Assembly (NCBI GenBank): GCA_949318235.1
Contig: OX439134.1
Coordinates: 13,692,142-13,756,141 of the forward strand
DNA from: Ecdyonurus torrentis
Lineage: Eukaryota; Arthropoda; Insecta; Ephemeroptera; Heptageniidae
Length of the DNA stretch: 64,000 nucleotides
Direction of reading: 5' to 3'
This document shows, piece after piece, positions 1 through 17,042 of the stretch. The translations under genes and the position numbers were made by a program. Within the stretch, counting starts at the first letter, position 1, and each line of letters starts with the position of its first letter. Below the pieces are notes generated by a model. That model was not told where the DNA came from and searched no databases. It was given only the letters and a program-made list of their open reading frames with translations.

Positions 1-310
1 TGAGAAGTTCAAAGGTTGATGTTTATTTTTGTATTTTTGAAGAAGTAAGATATTTTTAATTAGTATACCTAAGCAAAAAAAAATTTTGTATGGTATTTTA
101 AAAATAAATAGATCTTAAAAATGTATTATTAGAGATTTTAAAAAAGCTTTTAAGTTTTCGTTTTAAAATTTTTTAAAAAATTTAAAATCCCTAGACTTTT
201 TCTTGTTAAAACCTATAATAAAAATTTAACTTAAATAAGAGTAAAATAGTTATATATGAATAAATAAATAAATTAAAGCATAAAAACTCATACAGGAAAA
301 GTCATATACA

Positions 311-562
311 TATAGCATAAAGATTATGTTGTTCAGCATAAGTATTTATGTTCTAATTTAGCATCATTTATGCTATTAATGACAAATATATAGCATAAAT
401 TACGTAATTTATGCTGCAACAATATATATATAATAAATGTTGCTAAATTAAAATAACACTAATAATTATGCTTTACAACATAATATTTATGCAGTATATT
501 ATGCACATAGATTATGTTATATATGGAACAAATTGTGTTGAAATGATCTGGCATGATTATAG
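311..562. mobile_element. AGCATAAATTAC palindromic repeat, inverted double copy
   Basis: This is the largest palindromic member of a family also found near 23.5, 40.7, 45.1 and 60.6 kb. The centre (392-415) is the 12-mer AGCATAAATTAC followed immediately by its exact reverse complement. The sequence left of the centre (TTCTAATTTAGCATCATTTA and neighbours) matches the reverse complement of the right side (AACATTTATTATATATATAT, then TTGCTAAATTAAAATAAC) with indels, so the whole region folds on itself. The right half aligns with the single copies elsewhere, down to the AACAAATTGTGTTGAAAATG-like block near 530-545. No coding capacity is visible. It is inferred to be a MITE or foldback-type non-autonomous element. 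Its outer ends and target duplication are not clear. Confidence 0.6.
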
Positions 563-2697
563 AGATGTTTATTGATAAATATAGCCTCCCCGAATTAAAA
601 AAAAAAATATTTCAATAATGTCGTATATTTTAACCACGTTTTTGAGCGGCTCTCAGAATGATAAAAATATGTCTCTCTTGCCATAAAGGTTTTCTTACTT
701 TTGCGGATCCACTGCTCATTCTAGGATGCTCAAAATAGCTTTAAAAAACGCTTAAATTGAGGAGTGTTTGCTGGTCCAATTTTTGTATTTTTATCTCAAT
801 TTATTCGATTTGTTCGATTTTCTTCTTCTATTTTTTATTGATTATCTGATGTCCACTGTATACTGCGGGACTGAAGAGGAAAAAAATTACATGATTCATG
901 CTATACACATTTTAAGTTATATTTGGACGCCTTTACGATAGTATGAAAAAAACAAATGAAATAATTTAAGCGTAAAAAAATGTTCATGGCAGGCACATTT
1001 TATCCTTGATTATTAAAACAAAGAAAAAAACTAATAATATTGCATGTGTAACGATTTTTTATTATTTATATATCCATAATAATTAGACGGAAACCATGAG
1101 CTATATATTTGGGATATATTAGAACCTTGAGTATAATATTGAGGTTATACTTTTTCATATATCGACATATTAGCTCATAAAAAAAAAAAAAAAAAAAATG
1201 ACATTAAGAACTAAATCTATATATGATTTTTTTTGTTATCAATTTCGAGAAATATTTTTTTAATAATAAAAATAAATTATTTATATTACCAAAAAAAGGT
1301 ATACAAACCCACTTACATGGTCCTATGACTTTTATTTAAACAATATGCAATAGTCAGGGTATTTCTTCATTGCATCTAAATGTATATTAAACATAATTAT
1401 ATAAAAAAATCCCAATATTATACCTCCTGAAAGTCGTTTTTAATATTGCACATATATAATATTATAGAGAGAAATGATTATAATATCAATTATATTATTA
1501 TAATAACATTTATATCATTTATAACATATTTATATCACTTGCAACAATTCTTTCCTATATTTCTTCCTCATATTTTAATCTAATGTTAAAATTGCATATA
1601 CCGTGAACTCGCTTTCAATTAACCTTACACTGAGATAGTAACTTAAATACTAAAAAAATTCTAGTATGTAGTTTCAAACTATAACTCAATGCACTAAAAT
1701 TTCTACATGCTAATTCATTTAAAATTATGTAAAATCTTACAAAAAAAAGTAAACTATTAAATAATAATCATAAAAAAGTTAAAAGAAATGACAAATTAGC
1801 TAAACATGTATCGCAATTAAATATAAAATATTGAAAAATTATAAATGTGAATGAACCTAACATAAAAAAAATTGCGTAAAAAAGTGTCCACACAATTCAT
1901 ATATAAACAAAGAAAAAAAATCATAAAGAATTTAAATTATATAAAAATTTAAAAAATAATTTAATATTACCGCTAAAAATTAAATTCCATGATGTGAGAA
2001 AAAAATATACGTATTTTTTAATTAGAAATTTCAATAGCCGTCATTACTTAATTTACAATTAATATTATCATTGTGTACAGTAAACTATTTAAAATTAAAA
2101 CCGTTAGTTAGTTTTTTTTCTTCTAATCTATAAAACATAAGTTTATATAATGTATATTAATTTATTATTAATTACTTGTGTTTTTATTAATTTTTTATGT
2201 TGTGAATTTTATGATACATTTAGTTAATATAGTCAGTGACAAAGAAAATAAATCTATCTCGTATATAAATGATTTTGTACCTTTGTAAAAAAAAAAATAA
2301 CAAAATTGTTGTTAATTTTGTAATAAAAAGAAGAAGAAAAAAAAAATCTAAAATCAAGATATTGTTATATGCAGAAATATGAAATAATACATATTATTTG
2401 TTGCTTCATTTTTCAAAGTTAAACTTTATTGCTTTTTATAGTAATTTTGAATATATGAAAATAGAAATGGTTGTAAATTGAGTCAAATATCTTAGAATTA
2501 ATTTATGTTCTATATTGAAAGATACATTTATAAAATCAATAAATGACAGGGTAAAGTATGAGTATAAACAACAGCTTGTCTATCAAGAAAATTGAAGATC
2601 TTCATTGCTTTTAAATTTATACTTTCAAAGCCATTATTTCAATTATCAACGCACATTTTTACAATTATTTATAATGGTAAATTCCAATTTTTGCAAA

Positions 2698-2728
<31 letters not shown>

Positions 2729-3573
2729 GGTACATAAAGAACGCAATGCAAAAATACGTAAATTTATATACGCAAAATATTTTTATTATAAAAAAAGGTA
2801 TATCATAAATTACATGAGAAAAATAGTCACAATTATTTACTAAAGTTGTTGTGTGTATCATGTGTAGCCATTGTTGCTTTATTTCAATTGTTGTTAGAAT
2901 TACTCATTGTTATTTCATGGTAAAGTACACTCGGTGTATTTTAAACACGATTTTTTTTCGTCTGCTTGTTTCTTAGAAATAAATTATTAGCAAATTATTC
3001 TTTTTTTTTTCTTCATAACACAATTTTTTGTCGGGTAACGATCAAAAGAAAAAAAAAGTAACTGAGTTTTGTATATAGCGTTTGAACTTTTCATATATAT
3101 ATAATATAGATTGCTAACTGATAAATTGTGATGTATTGGATTATGTGGGTATACATGAACATTATTTTAAAAAACGTATTTTATTTGTACGAGTTTGATA
3201 CTACTTCTCCTTTTTTGCCATCGATTTATAGTTGTATATTTTTTTAACTGTCCATAAGCTCAATTTTTCTAAATTATTTTACATATTGTAATTATATAAC
3301 CAAGTTTACCTGTTTCATAATGTTATGCAATACATTCACGTTTACAAATTTATAAAATATATTTTTAGGAGACATAATCTTGCTCTTAAAATAATAATAA
3401 TAAAAACTGGACCAATTTAAGGAAATAAATCTTGAAGGTCATTTACACGTGGTCATATTTAAGACCCAGTTTTGACCTAATTTTATTAATTGGATTAATT
3501 ACATAAAATCAAAATACATGGACGGAAAAAATTAATAAAGTAATTTACGTTCCATTGAATCATTATTTAAATG
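563..3573. other. AT-rich intergenic spacer
   Basis: I see no gene, element or tandem array here beyond homopolymers: an A tract of 20 at 1179-1198 and a T tract of 28 at 2701-2728. The small frames that run through the T tract translate it as polyphenylalanine or polylysine and are not credible genes. Confidence 0.6.
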
Positions 3574-3589
3574 TTGTTATTTTAGTATA

Positions 3590-3730
3590 ATTATGCTAAG
3601 CATCTTAACTATATTACATGAAGTCGTAGCACTTGAGCATATATATTGTTTTATTAATATATTATATATGCATGCATGTTGCTGCATTGAGCTAGCATGA
3701 TTATATATTACGTACTTATTTTTGTCCGTG
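3590..3730 (+). mobile_element. AGCATAAATTAC-family repeat, 3' fragment
   Basis: This is a degenerate partial copy. The end TGAGCTAGCATGATTATATA, then TTACGTACTTATTTTTGTCCGTG, matches the 3' end of the copy at 40.65 kb (CAGCTAGCATAAATATTACT, then TTGTCCGTG). The terminal CCGTG is the inverted counterpart of the CACGGAAA left end at 23463. The left boundary is approximate and the palindromic 5' part is missing. Confidence 0.5.
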
Positions 3731-4179
3731 TGTTTTAGAATATTTATGCGGAAAAATGCATTAAATAATATAAAATTCTTTTGACAATGCTAGAAATAAG
3801 CATGCAGCATAAAAAACAAACTATTACGTGATCAGTATGATGTCACATCAATTTCTTCACTTACTTTAAAACTTGTGCAAGAGAATTTATATATAAGAAC
3901 ATGTATAAAGAAAAAAAAAAAGAAAAAAAAAAAAAGAGCTTGCATTACGTGCGTATATTTTTGCTTGAAGGAAAAAGAAATAAAACTGATTATTATGATA
4001 GTTTGAAATATGCTCAGTAATATTTCACGTACTCTCGTATATACATCGCTTGTACAGTATAATACGTTCGTGATATGTAAATCATTTGACACCTCATACG
4101 GAGTGTGAAGAAACTTATTATTAATTTCTTTTAATTTTTTTTTTTAACTTTTGTTTGTAACTTTTTTTTTATTTTATCG

Positions 4180-4478
4180 TACACTGAAAAAAAATACGTC
4201 TAATGGCATGCAGGTACATAAATCTTGTGCAATTCAGTAGGTCAATATTAGCCTGGAATAGGTATTGATAAGCTTCAATAAGTCCTAATGCAGATAACAC
4301 ATACTACAATAAAGTCGTGTCTCATCTACATTATGACAGTGCATGACATAAAAATTTTCCCTACATAGATTATATAGGTGATATTGTATAGTATATCAAT
4401 ACTTGTTCCAGATTAATATTTACCTATTGTTATTTACAGGATTCATGTACCTGATATCAGTAGTATTTTTTCCGTGTA
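4180..4478. mobile_element. MITE, TA-flanked, CAC(T/G)GAAAAAA termini
   Basis: A 295-bp segment (4182-4476) begins CACTGAAAAAAAATAC and ends with GTATTTTTTCCGTG, an imperfect terminal inverted repeat. Further in, GGTACATAAATC on the left pairs with GATTCATGTACC on the right, extending the inverted repeats to about 40 bp. TA dinucleotides abut both ends (4180-4181 and 4477-4478), which fits a Tc1/mariner-type TA duplication. There is no transposase frame, so it is inferred to be non-autonomous. Other elements in the window share the CACGGAAA-type end (38308 and the AGCATAAATTAC family). Confidence 0.75.
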
Positions 4479-4797
4479 GTTTTTTTTTTATAAAACAATT
4501 ATCAATCAATCAATAATTGTTTTAGCTAGACATTTCAGCACAGTACTAAAAATTCATTCAACATTATTTTTATAAAGAGCACGGACAAAACGTGCTTGTA
4601 AAATGAGGCATTGTTTGATTTGATTCAGCTGTAACAGTACAGTACTTCAGTAAATTACTTTTTACGAATAAAAATGCAAAAGTTGTGTGCAAAATTGCTG
4701 TAATTTCTAAAACATAGTAACCCATATAAACGACCAACAATGAGTATTTATCTGTAGATTAGAGTTATGATGTTCAAAATAATTTATAAAATTTACT

Positions 4798-4804
<7 letters not shown>

Positions 4805-4854
<50 letters not shown>
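4805..4854. repeat. (GA)25 microsatellite
   Basis: A pure GA dinucleotide run of about 25 units with AT-rich flanks. No element or gene boundary is visible next to it. Confidence 0.97.
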
Positions 4855-4855
<1 letters not shown>

Positions 4856-5198
4856 GTACACGAAACATATAACGAACAGAGTTATCAAAAATGCAACTAA
4901 AAAGTGCAAATTAAATAATAATGCAAATACATAACGTTAAAATTATATTTATTTGATATATATTATGCCAAATTAATATTTTTATATAATGCATTTGAAC
5001 TACTAAAAAATAAATACACAAAAAATATTTATATGCGTTACCTAGTCACCAAAGTGCTTTTTGGTTGTTACTTGCATATATAATTTCTATATATGATATC
5101 TTTTAATTGATGTTACGATATTATATAACTCACTTAATTTAATTATATTAACGGATAATTTTAATATAGCTGTAAAACAAATGTACTTATTAAAAGTA

Positions 5199-5379
<181 letters not shown>

Positions 5380-5550
5380 AGCTGGGTACTTTTAAGTATA
5401 AATACTCCTCTTTATTATCAAAATTCTGCATCATAATTTTATATTACTTAAAGTAAAAGTATTATATAGTTTGAAGAGGCAAATGTGTAAGTAATGTAAA
5501 ATCTTAATCATGATTGTTATGCATGTAGTATAATATAATATAAGAACGAA

Positions 5551-5575
5551 AGCAAGCAAGCAAGCAAGCAAGCAG
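5551..5575. repeat. (AGCA)n microsatellite
   Basis: Six consecutive AGCA tetranucleotide units. It is a short tract of a motif class not otherwise seen in the window. Confidence 0.9.
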
Positions 5576-5597
5576 GTATAGTATAACATGAGGTAAT

Positions 5598-5626
5598 TAA
5601 TTAGCAGATCAGCTGACCGCTAATTA
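5598..5626. repeat. Short inverted repeat TAATTAGC...GCTAATTA
   Basis: Eight-base perfect arms flank 13 bp that contain CAGCTG. The TAATTA core is a homeodomain-type motif and CAGCTG an E-box-type motif, but at this composition the match may be chance. A CAGCAGCTGCTG palindrome lies about 50 bp downstream. Confidence 0.35.
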
Positions 5627-7099
5627 TCGTGTCAAACTTTTCCTTCTCTCACCTTGACGATCATTTTGGAGAGCAGCAGCTGCTGTATATATGTACAATA
5701 CTTCGCATATATAATTAAATATTATTCTCTTTAGTACAATCTAGAGCAAAAATAAATTAGATCAATATCTTATACATTATATAATTAAGCTTTGTAATAA
5801 GTTCAAAACATTTAATTTTTAACCTTTTTAAATTATTATTATTGATAATTAGTTATTTTATTAGTTATAAATTTATATAATTGTAAATAAATTGTTTGAA
5901 ATTAGTTTATTATAATATTTATTACATAAATTCCTTACTTAAGTATGTTTAAAAAAATTATCGTACACAGTATTATTATATTTATTTTACCATTACCATT
6001 CAAAAAAGGGATTTAAATATCTGCAATGTTATGATAAAAAGACGTGCTAAATTTAAATGTAAAAAAAAAAAGAAAAAAAATGCAAATAAAATTTGGACGA
6101 AGCAATGCACTTTTGATCATGATTACTTTGTGCATAGAAATTTCCCTTTTTCTCACCCCAGTTGGGCATACCTTTATTTTTGTACCATTTTACATACTCA
6201 ATATAAATAATTGCAAAATATTAATAAAGTTATCACGTGAAACGTGTATATCACAATAGAAAAATATTATAAGCACAAATTCCTATTTAACAAAACTGAA
6301 AATAAGTTTTCATAAATGTGAATAAGATAACTAAAACTACGCTAAAAATAAAACATTCAGGACATTTTCTCTTGAGTCCAAGCTGAATTAAAAAAATATA
6401 TATTAATAATTTTATTCATTGCTTTTTTGTGTGTGAATTGTTTACTACTTTACCTTCACTTATACACACTTATTGCGCACTATTTTTATGTTTTAATTAC
6501 TATTTATTACAATTACTTAAGATATGAATAATAATTACAAAATTAAGACTTTAAAAAGTAGCATAATTATGACACTTATATTTAATAAAATATACATATG
6601 TACAAAATTTACACTGATTTTAGAAAGATTACATAAAATAATAATATTCTCAGACATTTTAATTTATAAAATATTTTGCCACGTAATTTTTCATCAACAA
6701 TTTAATAGCTACTTTACTTAAAATTTTTAATTATACGTTTAAGTTCCAAAGATAAACATTTCTTTTTTAAATTGAATTTCATTTTACAATTTTTTTTTTT
6801 TTTTTTATAAAACATCTCACCTTTTAGTTCAGACGTTATGAAGGTTCACTTAATTTGAACAATGTAAAATATATTTAAAATTATTATTTTATATTTAATG
6901 TATTTTAAATTTATTTTCTAAGTACTTAGATTATTTTAATTTTTATTATTAATTTTTATTTTAGTTATTACGTTTTTTTGTCTTGAAGTGAAATCTGACA
7001 CTAGATTTTAATGTTTTTAATTTTTTTTTTCTCTAAAACTTCTGCCATATATAAAATAACATACATACGTTAACTACTAGGAGATATTTTCAAAAAAAA

Positions 7100-7510
7100 A
7101 TTTTATAGTCATTTGGTCTAAAAAGCCTTAATTGCACATAACGGGTCTTAAAATGTCAGAAAAAGGTACAGGCTATGAAGTGCTGTGAAAAAAATAAAAA
7201 TCAGGATTTGAAATCAGTATATCCACTCTCCAAACTTTTATCGTGATTTGAATACATTTTATCCGTTTTATATCCAAATCCAAGCAATCTTCAAACATGG
7301 GAAAGTATACCATCCCCTTAAACAATTTTTTTTTCTTTTCTTGCAATTTTGCTATAATGATCTGGAATTTTATGATCCGTTTCCGATCTTATAAATAATA
7401 ATGAAAATTCGGATAAAATGGGTCAATGATATCCATATTTCTCGATCCGGATAATCTCATCTCATATCCGTAGTCCGGATTGCAACTTAATATGAATATT
7501 GACAGCACTA
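7100..7510. other. Non-repetitive island with recurrent ATCC/GGAT motifs
   Basis: This is a stretch of higher sequence complexity than its surroundings. ATCCGTTT, ATCCGGATAA, ATATCCGTAG and TCCGGATTG recur within about 250 bp on both strands. Such ATCCGGAT-rich tracts suggest a decayed transposon terminus, but I can show no terminal inverted repeats, target duplication or frame. Function is unknown. Confidence 0.3.
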
Positions 7511-8730
7511 TAGCCACTTTAACATGCACTATGATATAATTTTTATTATATAAATAAAATAAATAATATGTGTATAGAGGTTATGAGAGCATTGCGTTAA
7601 AAACAGTCCCCATATGAATGCAATGTATTGCCATTAGACATTACAATAAAATTACATAATTATTTATAGCAACTGTAATAATTTAAAATATTTCTTACGC
7701 AAATATTTTACCTTTTTTTGTAAAAAAAAAAATAAAAATTAAAAATTAAAAAAAAAACTACACACACTTCTTTAAAATCTAAGTTGGATCGAAATAATAT
7801 AATAATAGAAAAGTCTTAGAGAGTAATTGTTTTTAAACAAAAATTTTATAATTTCAAGTTCATAGGTGATTTTTTAAACCTCTATAATTTTTTTCTGACG
7901 TCACATATATACAACAAAAAATATCTATATATATATATACTTGTACTAATTTATGAACAGAAAAAAAAATTATTAATTACTATTTTAACTTAGCATCATT
8001 TAACATTCCATGGTAGAAAATATTAACTCAAATTATTGAAGTTTTACGTCATGTATTTTTGAAACATCTTCAATTTTTTCTTAGCTTTGTGGGAGGTATA
8101 AAAGTAATTTATTAGTATTTTTCAATATAACACCCAATGTAAATTCTTTTAATTTTTGTAAATGTATTGAATTTCGTTAGTCATTTGTTACAAATTGTAT
8201 ATGTACTGGAGAAGGAAACAAAAAAAGTAATAATTATTGGTGGGTGGTATTTACATGATTTTTTAAAAATGATTTTTCATTTATTTTGCAAATTTTTTCC
8301 CACATTTTTCAAAGTGTAATTATATATGTCTTACTGCTGACTAAATTTTCAATAAATTGTTAAAAGTACTTTTTGTGAAAAATAACAATTTTATGATGAT
8401 TATTATTTATTATTTTTTTTTTCTTTGAGTATTTTCTTTAACGTTTATTTATGCATTAAAAATGATCTTTTATTTAGCTATTATAAGCACATATGAAAAT
8501 TTAAGCCTTATATATTTCCAAGAAACACTTGCTAGAGTTGCTAGGAATTTGATGTGATAAAAGAATCTAATGAATAATAACATTTTCTTTGTCCCAAACA
8601 TATATATTTACAAATTTCTATTATGGTTTGCTTAACTAAAAAAAAAAAATATCAATTTTAGCTATTTAATAAGGTTAAGTATTTATAGGGGTGAGAAAAA
8701 TAGCATGTTTTCAAACAAGTCTCTACAACA

Positions 8731-9064
8731 TTAAGACCAGAAAAAAACAAGCATTTATATCACAAAACACTTAATGGGACTTACGCATAAATAACTTTAG
8801 TTTGTCTCAAAACCCAACTGTAGCTCAGTAGCAGTTATCAGAAAGTTTCGGTTTATGCAGCCCGCACAACATTTTTTTTACTATTTTTGCATATTTCTGA
8901 CGTCAGAAACATGAATAGTCACGCAAATTGCATACTTTACAGTATTTTCACATTCTCACGTGGGGTTATATTAACATTCTGGTAAAAATTGGCATCAGTT
9001 TTAAAGATCCCATTTCGTGTTTATTCATTAAGCACATGTTGTTTAATGTGGTCTATGGCTTTAA
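8731..9064 (+). mobile_element. TTAA-flanked MITE, family 1, copy a
   Basis: One of four copies of a roughly 330-340 bp element. The right end TGGTCTATGGCT abuts TTAA (9061-9064). The left end is shortened to TTAA then GACCAGA, missing about 8 bp of the consensus AGGAATAGACCAGA. Interior landmarks shared with the other copies are GCATTTATATCACAAAACAC, CTCAAAACCCAAC, CCCGCACAACATTTT, TGACGTCA (8898-8905) and CATTTCGTGTTTATTCATTA. No transposase is present, so it is non-autonomous. TTAA target duplication is a hallmark of piggyBac-type transposition, though the terminus here does not start with the usual CCC. A 65-residue frame at 8989-9186 only crosses the element's right part and is not a gene. 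Confidence 0.8.
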
Positions 9065-10036
9065 GTTTAAAATGTCTTACTTTTAAAATGTTTAAAAAAA
9101 AAGTATTCCTGATAAAGAAATATTTTGATGGTAATATAATCTTTAAAAGTAACTACAAAGTAATAAGACTTAATTTACATTATTAAAATTATGTAAATAT
9201 TTTTCAAAAGTTTATCCTTTTTAAAAATCTAACTTAAAAATATGAATTATTATCACAATACATTAATAATATAAAGAAAAATGCATGCAGTTAAAAATAA
9301 TTAAAATTAACCACAAATTATAATATATAAGTACTTGTAAAACACTTTTTTTTTAAATGTAAATTTAAATGAATATGAATATGCCGTGCATAAGTTAATA
9401 AAAATTGTATGTAAGAAAGGTAATAATTATAATATAATAATTACATAAAAATATGCTTTTTCATGCTATATAGCTTTACTTACATATACGTTTTAAAATA
9501 ATATAAAATTATATTATAAATATAAGCAATTACATTAAAAATGTATAATAAATTGTATAGCCTTTTTTTTTTTAGATTATTGTAAGTAATTTATTATAAT
9601 ACAATTGCGTAATTAAATTTAATGTTTTTTTTTTTACGTAACCTTAAAATTATATAAGATATAGCTTAATTTTAAGTAGTTTTTAAAACTTGAAATTATG
9701 TTATATAGCAACATCTTATATAATATAAAATATCTGATACATATATTAAATATTAAGTTACTTTAAAATAAGATTTATGTTCATACTCTGAAACTTTATC
9801 ATTTTTTTTATCTGTTATTAAGTTCATAACATTAGTGGTATGTCCATCAGTGCTACATGGACAAAATTAAATATATATGCGCAATAATTATGAGAATACA
9901 GATATGGCTATATAGAAATTTAAAACTGATGCTCAATAAACATTTCATGCATTGTCTCTATTAAATATTCATGCTCATACATTAAATTCTAATGCATAGA
10001 GTACCTAAAAATATAAAATATTTAATACTAGAAATA
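9065..10036. other. AT-rich spacer between two MITE copies
   Basis: I see nothing beyond short A/T homopolymers. This spacer separates two copies of the same TTAA-flanked MITE that face in opposite directions. Confidence 0.6.
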
Positions 10037-10358
10037 TTAAAGCCATAGACTACATAAAACAACATGTGATTTTTAATGAATAAGCATGAAATGGGATCTT
10101 CAAAACTGGTGACAATTTTTACCAGCATGAGAGAGCGTGAAAAAACTGTAAAGTATGCAATATGCTTGACTATTCATGTCTCTGACGTCAAAAACATGCA
10201 AAAATTAGTAAAAAAAATGTTGTGCGGCTTGCATAAATTGAAATTTTCTGATCACTGCTACGGAGCTACAGTTGGGTTTTGGGACAAACTTTAGTTATTT
10301 ATGCACGTCCCATTAAGTGATTTGTGATATAAATGCTTATGTTTTCTTCTGGTCTATA
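10037..10358 (-). mobile_element. TTAA-flanked MITE, family 1, copy b
   Basis: This copy is in reverse orientation to copy a. It starts with TTAA (10037-10040) then AGCCATAGACTACATAAAAC, and carries CTGACGTCAAAAACATGCAA, TTGTGCGGCTTGCATAAATT and AGCTACAGTTGGGTTTTGGG in family order. It ends at TTCTGGTCTATATC, where the outer TTAA has been lost. A 72-residue frame inside it (10076-10294) is simply element sequence and has no recognisable domain. Confidence 0.8.
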
Positions 10359-10589
10359 TCAGTACATGGGTACTATAGAGTTTACTATAGAGAAATGGGC
10401 AGAGGAGTACACTCTAAATGTTTACGCAGAGAACCCATATTATGTATTTTTTGTCATTTACTTGCATTGACACTAACGTACAATGTTGAATATTTAGTGA
10501 AAATGCACTCGTACATTGACTTTCAATCAAAATATATTTCGTATAGGTAACTGTCTCGAAACATTTGTGCGTTGTGAGTATAAACATCT

Positions 10590-10690
10590 ATTTTTCTCAA
10601 TGCAGCAACATTTATGCAAAATAACGCAATTTATACAATTTATAGCGAGTTTACTACATATAGCATAATATTTAAGATGTTCAGCATTTT
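10590..10690. mobile_element. AGCATAAATTAC-family fragment
   Basis: Scattered family words (TGCAGCAACATTTATGCAAA, ATTTATACAATTTATAGC, TAGCATAATATT, TTCAGCAT) resemble the palindromic elements elsewhere. The copy is too decayed for its ends to be defined. Confidence 0.35.
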
Positions 10691-11029
10691 TTTTTATTAT
10701 ACTTTAACTCATAATGCATGTCCAACCAAGGCAATTGCCTTATCTGTTGGATTAAATTAGAATACATTTTTTTTTACATTTAATTACTTATGTTATTCAA
10801 AAATATCAACATTTTGTACTCTATATTATAGTCATTGTTCAATGCAGCATAAATTACTCTTTTTTTTCGTGTTCTAGAATAGATTTGCACGTACAAAAAT
10901 AAGACTGAACTGTGGTCTCAAATATGCTGTGAACATAAAAGTTACTTTGCACTATTAAAGAAGTAAATCTCTACTGCATATGATACTGTACTGTACAACA
11001 TAATGCATAAAATGTTATGACGATATATA

Positions 11030-11101
11030 TAGCAAGGAGAACTTTAGTTACCATTATCGCTCACCAATATCACCCATTTCAAATACTAATTCATTGGTTA
11101 A
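11030..11101 (+). repeat. Interspersed repeat, copy 1 (paired with 49640-49706)
   Basis: The segment AACTTTAGTTACCATTATCG, CTCACCAATAT, CACCCATTTCAAAT, TTCATTGGTTAA aligns with 49640-49706 (AACTTCAGCTTACATTATCA, CCCACCGATAT, CGCCCATTTCAATT, TTCTTGGTTAA). Homology is by eye. In this copy the shared GGTTAA runs straight into unrelated sequence. In the other copy the TTAA is the left edge of a TTAA-flanked element. Confidence 0.5.
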
Positions 11102-11622
11102 TAATAATCAATAATTCATAAAATCTCGCAGTAATATTTATAGAAATTTCTTCCTTCCTGACCTGAACAGCATATTTAGTAAAAAGTAACACAAATATCG
11201 TTAAATGTGTTTACTTTTTAGCTAATATACGTATTATGCATTTTTTTTCATGGTGTATTAAAAAATAGAGCAATTGCCACATTTTAAGTCTCATTTCTTG
11301 CTTTGTTGGCTAAATTTTTGTTCTTAAATAAAAGAGTTTTAGAAAACAACATAAAAGTAGCTTTGTTTAAACTTTATTTTCTTAGGTTTTAGTAACAGTA
11401 AAATGCATAAATAGAAAACAATAAAAACAACATAAAAAAAGTAAAAAGCACAGAATTATGCAAAAGCAAATATATATAAAATTTAAATTCATATACGAAC
11501 TATGGTGAAAATACTCTAAAATAGTTTCCCTTTAAATTTAAACTTACTTTATAAAAGTAGAATAATAAGGTAAGCATATAAAAAAAATCTTATATAGGTA
11601 AGATAAATTGAAGTAAATCAAA

Positions 11623-11627
11623 GCAAG

Positions 11628-11658
<31 letters not shown>

Positions 11659-11810
11659 GTATTATATATATATTTTTTGCTTGAAAATGTGGTTTTTTGT
11701 TTTGGGCTTTTAGCCAAGTTGGCAGACTATAAAGATGCGTAAATCACAATAAACCCGATCAAAGCAGTACTTGAGAAATATAAGAGAGAGAAAGAGAGAG
11801 AGAGAAAGAT
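11623..11810. repeat. A-tract and interrupted GA tract
   Basis: An A-rich run of about 25 bases lies at roughly 11630-11654. After a short unique stretch comes an interrupted GA/GAAA run at about 11784-11810. No element boundary was recognised. Confidence 0.7.
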
Positions 11811-12050
11811 ATTCATCTAATTTACTGCAAATATTGAATTATTTCTTATGTTCTATCATCATACACCACTTGTTTTATACCCTAGTTTATTTAGATACTG
11901 TATAATATAAAAACATATCTATATATATACGAGGTGTAACTTTATCAGTGTTAATAATTCTTATTTAGATTTTAAATGTAATGTAGTTATAATTCAGTTA
12001 TTTCAGTATCTTACTGCTCATGTATACACATGATTGTGATAATATATTTA

Positions 12051-12137
12051 ACCATTTAAATCTCTGTAGCAATTGCTATTTTTTATTTTCATAAGAATAA
12101 CATTGGAAATTTAGCAAGAGTTTTTGAATGATAAAAT
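12051..12137 (+). repeat. Interspersed repeat, family 6 fragment
   Basis: ACCATTTAAATCTCTGTAGC and CATAAGAATAACATTGGAAA, then TTTAGCAAGAGTTTTTGAATG, match 18440-18514 closely. Only the right-hand part of the family is present here. No inverted termini were identified. Confidence 0.6.
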
Positions 12138-12336
12138 AAACATATTATCATTATCATAGCTTCCAGAAATGTTTGATTCAATAATCTATACAAGTGAAAA
12201 AATGTAGTTAAAAAATTTGATTCAATATTTAATTCCATAATAATAAGAACTGTCATTGATTTGCAAAATTAATTTAAAAATATAAAGCCTCGTTTAAATT
12301 CAATATATTTTTTTCTTAAAATTTTTGTATAGTTAT

Positions 12337-12479
<143 letters not shown>

Positions 12480-12968
12480 CATTTATTGGAAATTTAGTTT
12501 GTACAGAGGCACCAGTATTATTTTTCTATTCAACACATCTCAATTTTAAATTTACCTTTTTTATAGTAGACAATGTGTTATAAAAGAAACATGTTTTATT
12601 TCTACTTTTAATTTTTATTTCCCCAAAAGAAAACCACAGAATGAAAAGATTTTTTTTTTTTCTTACTTAAAATAATCTGTAAAATAACAGATTTTAGCAT
12701 GACTATTAAAGAAAGTATAACATCTTTAAAACTTTACAAATTTAAAATAATAATTATTCTACTTTAAAATCATCATGTGAATATTATTATTATTATAGAG
12801 AAAAGTATTATCATAGGATAGGGACCCTTTAGCATCATGTATGTATGAGAGTGAGAGAGTTTTTGAGGGTTGAACTTATATACGAAAATTTTCTAAGTTT
12901 TGGAGTCGACAGGATATTTCAGCAAACAGAAGGCAGAACGTGGAAATGAAGGTTTTTATCAAGTCACC

Positions 12969-12971
<3 letters not shown>

Positions 12972-13063
<92 letters not shown>
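12972..13063. repeat. (TC)46 microsatellite
   Basis: A pure TC run of about 92 bp. The preceding 150 bp are more complex than most of the window (GAGTCGACAGGATATTTCAG and similar), but nothing in them is recognisable. Confidence 0.97.
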
Positions 13064-16840
<3,777 letters not shown>

Positions 16841-16922
16841 TTAATTCTAGACTTATTTTTAAGTTCTTAAAAAATGATAGTTTTTAGTTTTTTTGAATAA
16901 CAGTGGGTCAAGTAAAATCTTG
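16841..16922 (+). repeat. Interspersed repeat, family 6 fragment
   Basis: TTAATTCTAGAC and TTTTTAGTTTTTTTGAATAA, then CAGTGGGTCAAGTAAAATCT, match 18309-18405. This is the left-hand part of the same family whose right-hand part is at 12051-12137. Confidence 0.6.
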
Positions 16923-17042
16923 ATGACCTTCGTTATTCTTAACCATTTAAGAGATTTTTTTTTTTTTTTTTTCATTTTTTTCACAAAAATGATAGTATTT
17001 TCTTTTTAGATGAAACAATGAATTGAAAAAAAAAATGCAAAG

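Noticed and set aside
10076..10294. 72-codon ORF as a small gene
   Set aside because: Lies wholly within MITE family 1, and its frame is not kept in the other copies.
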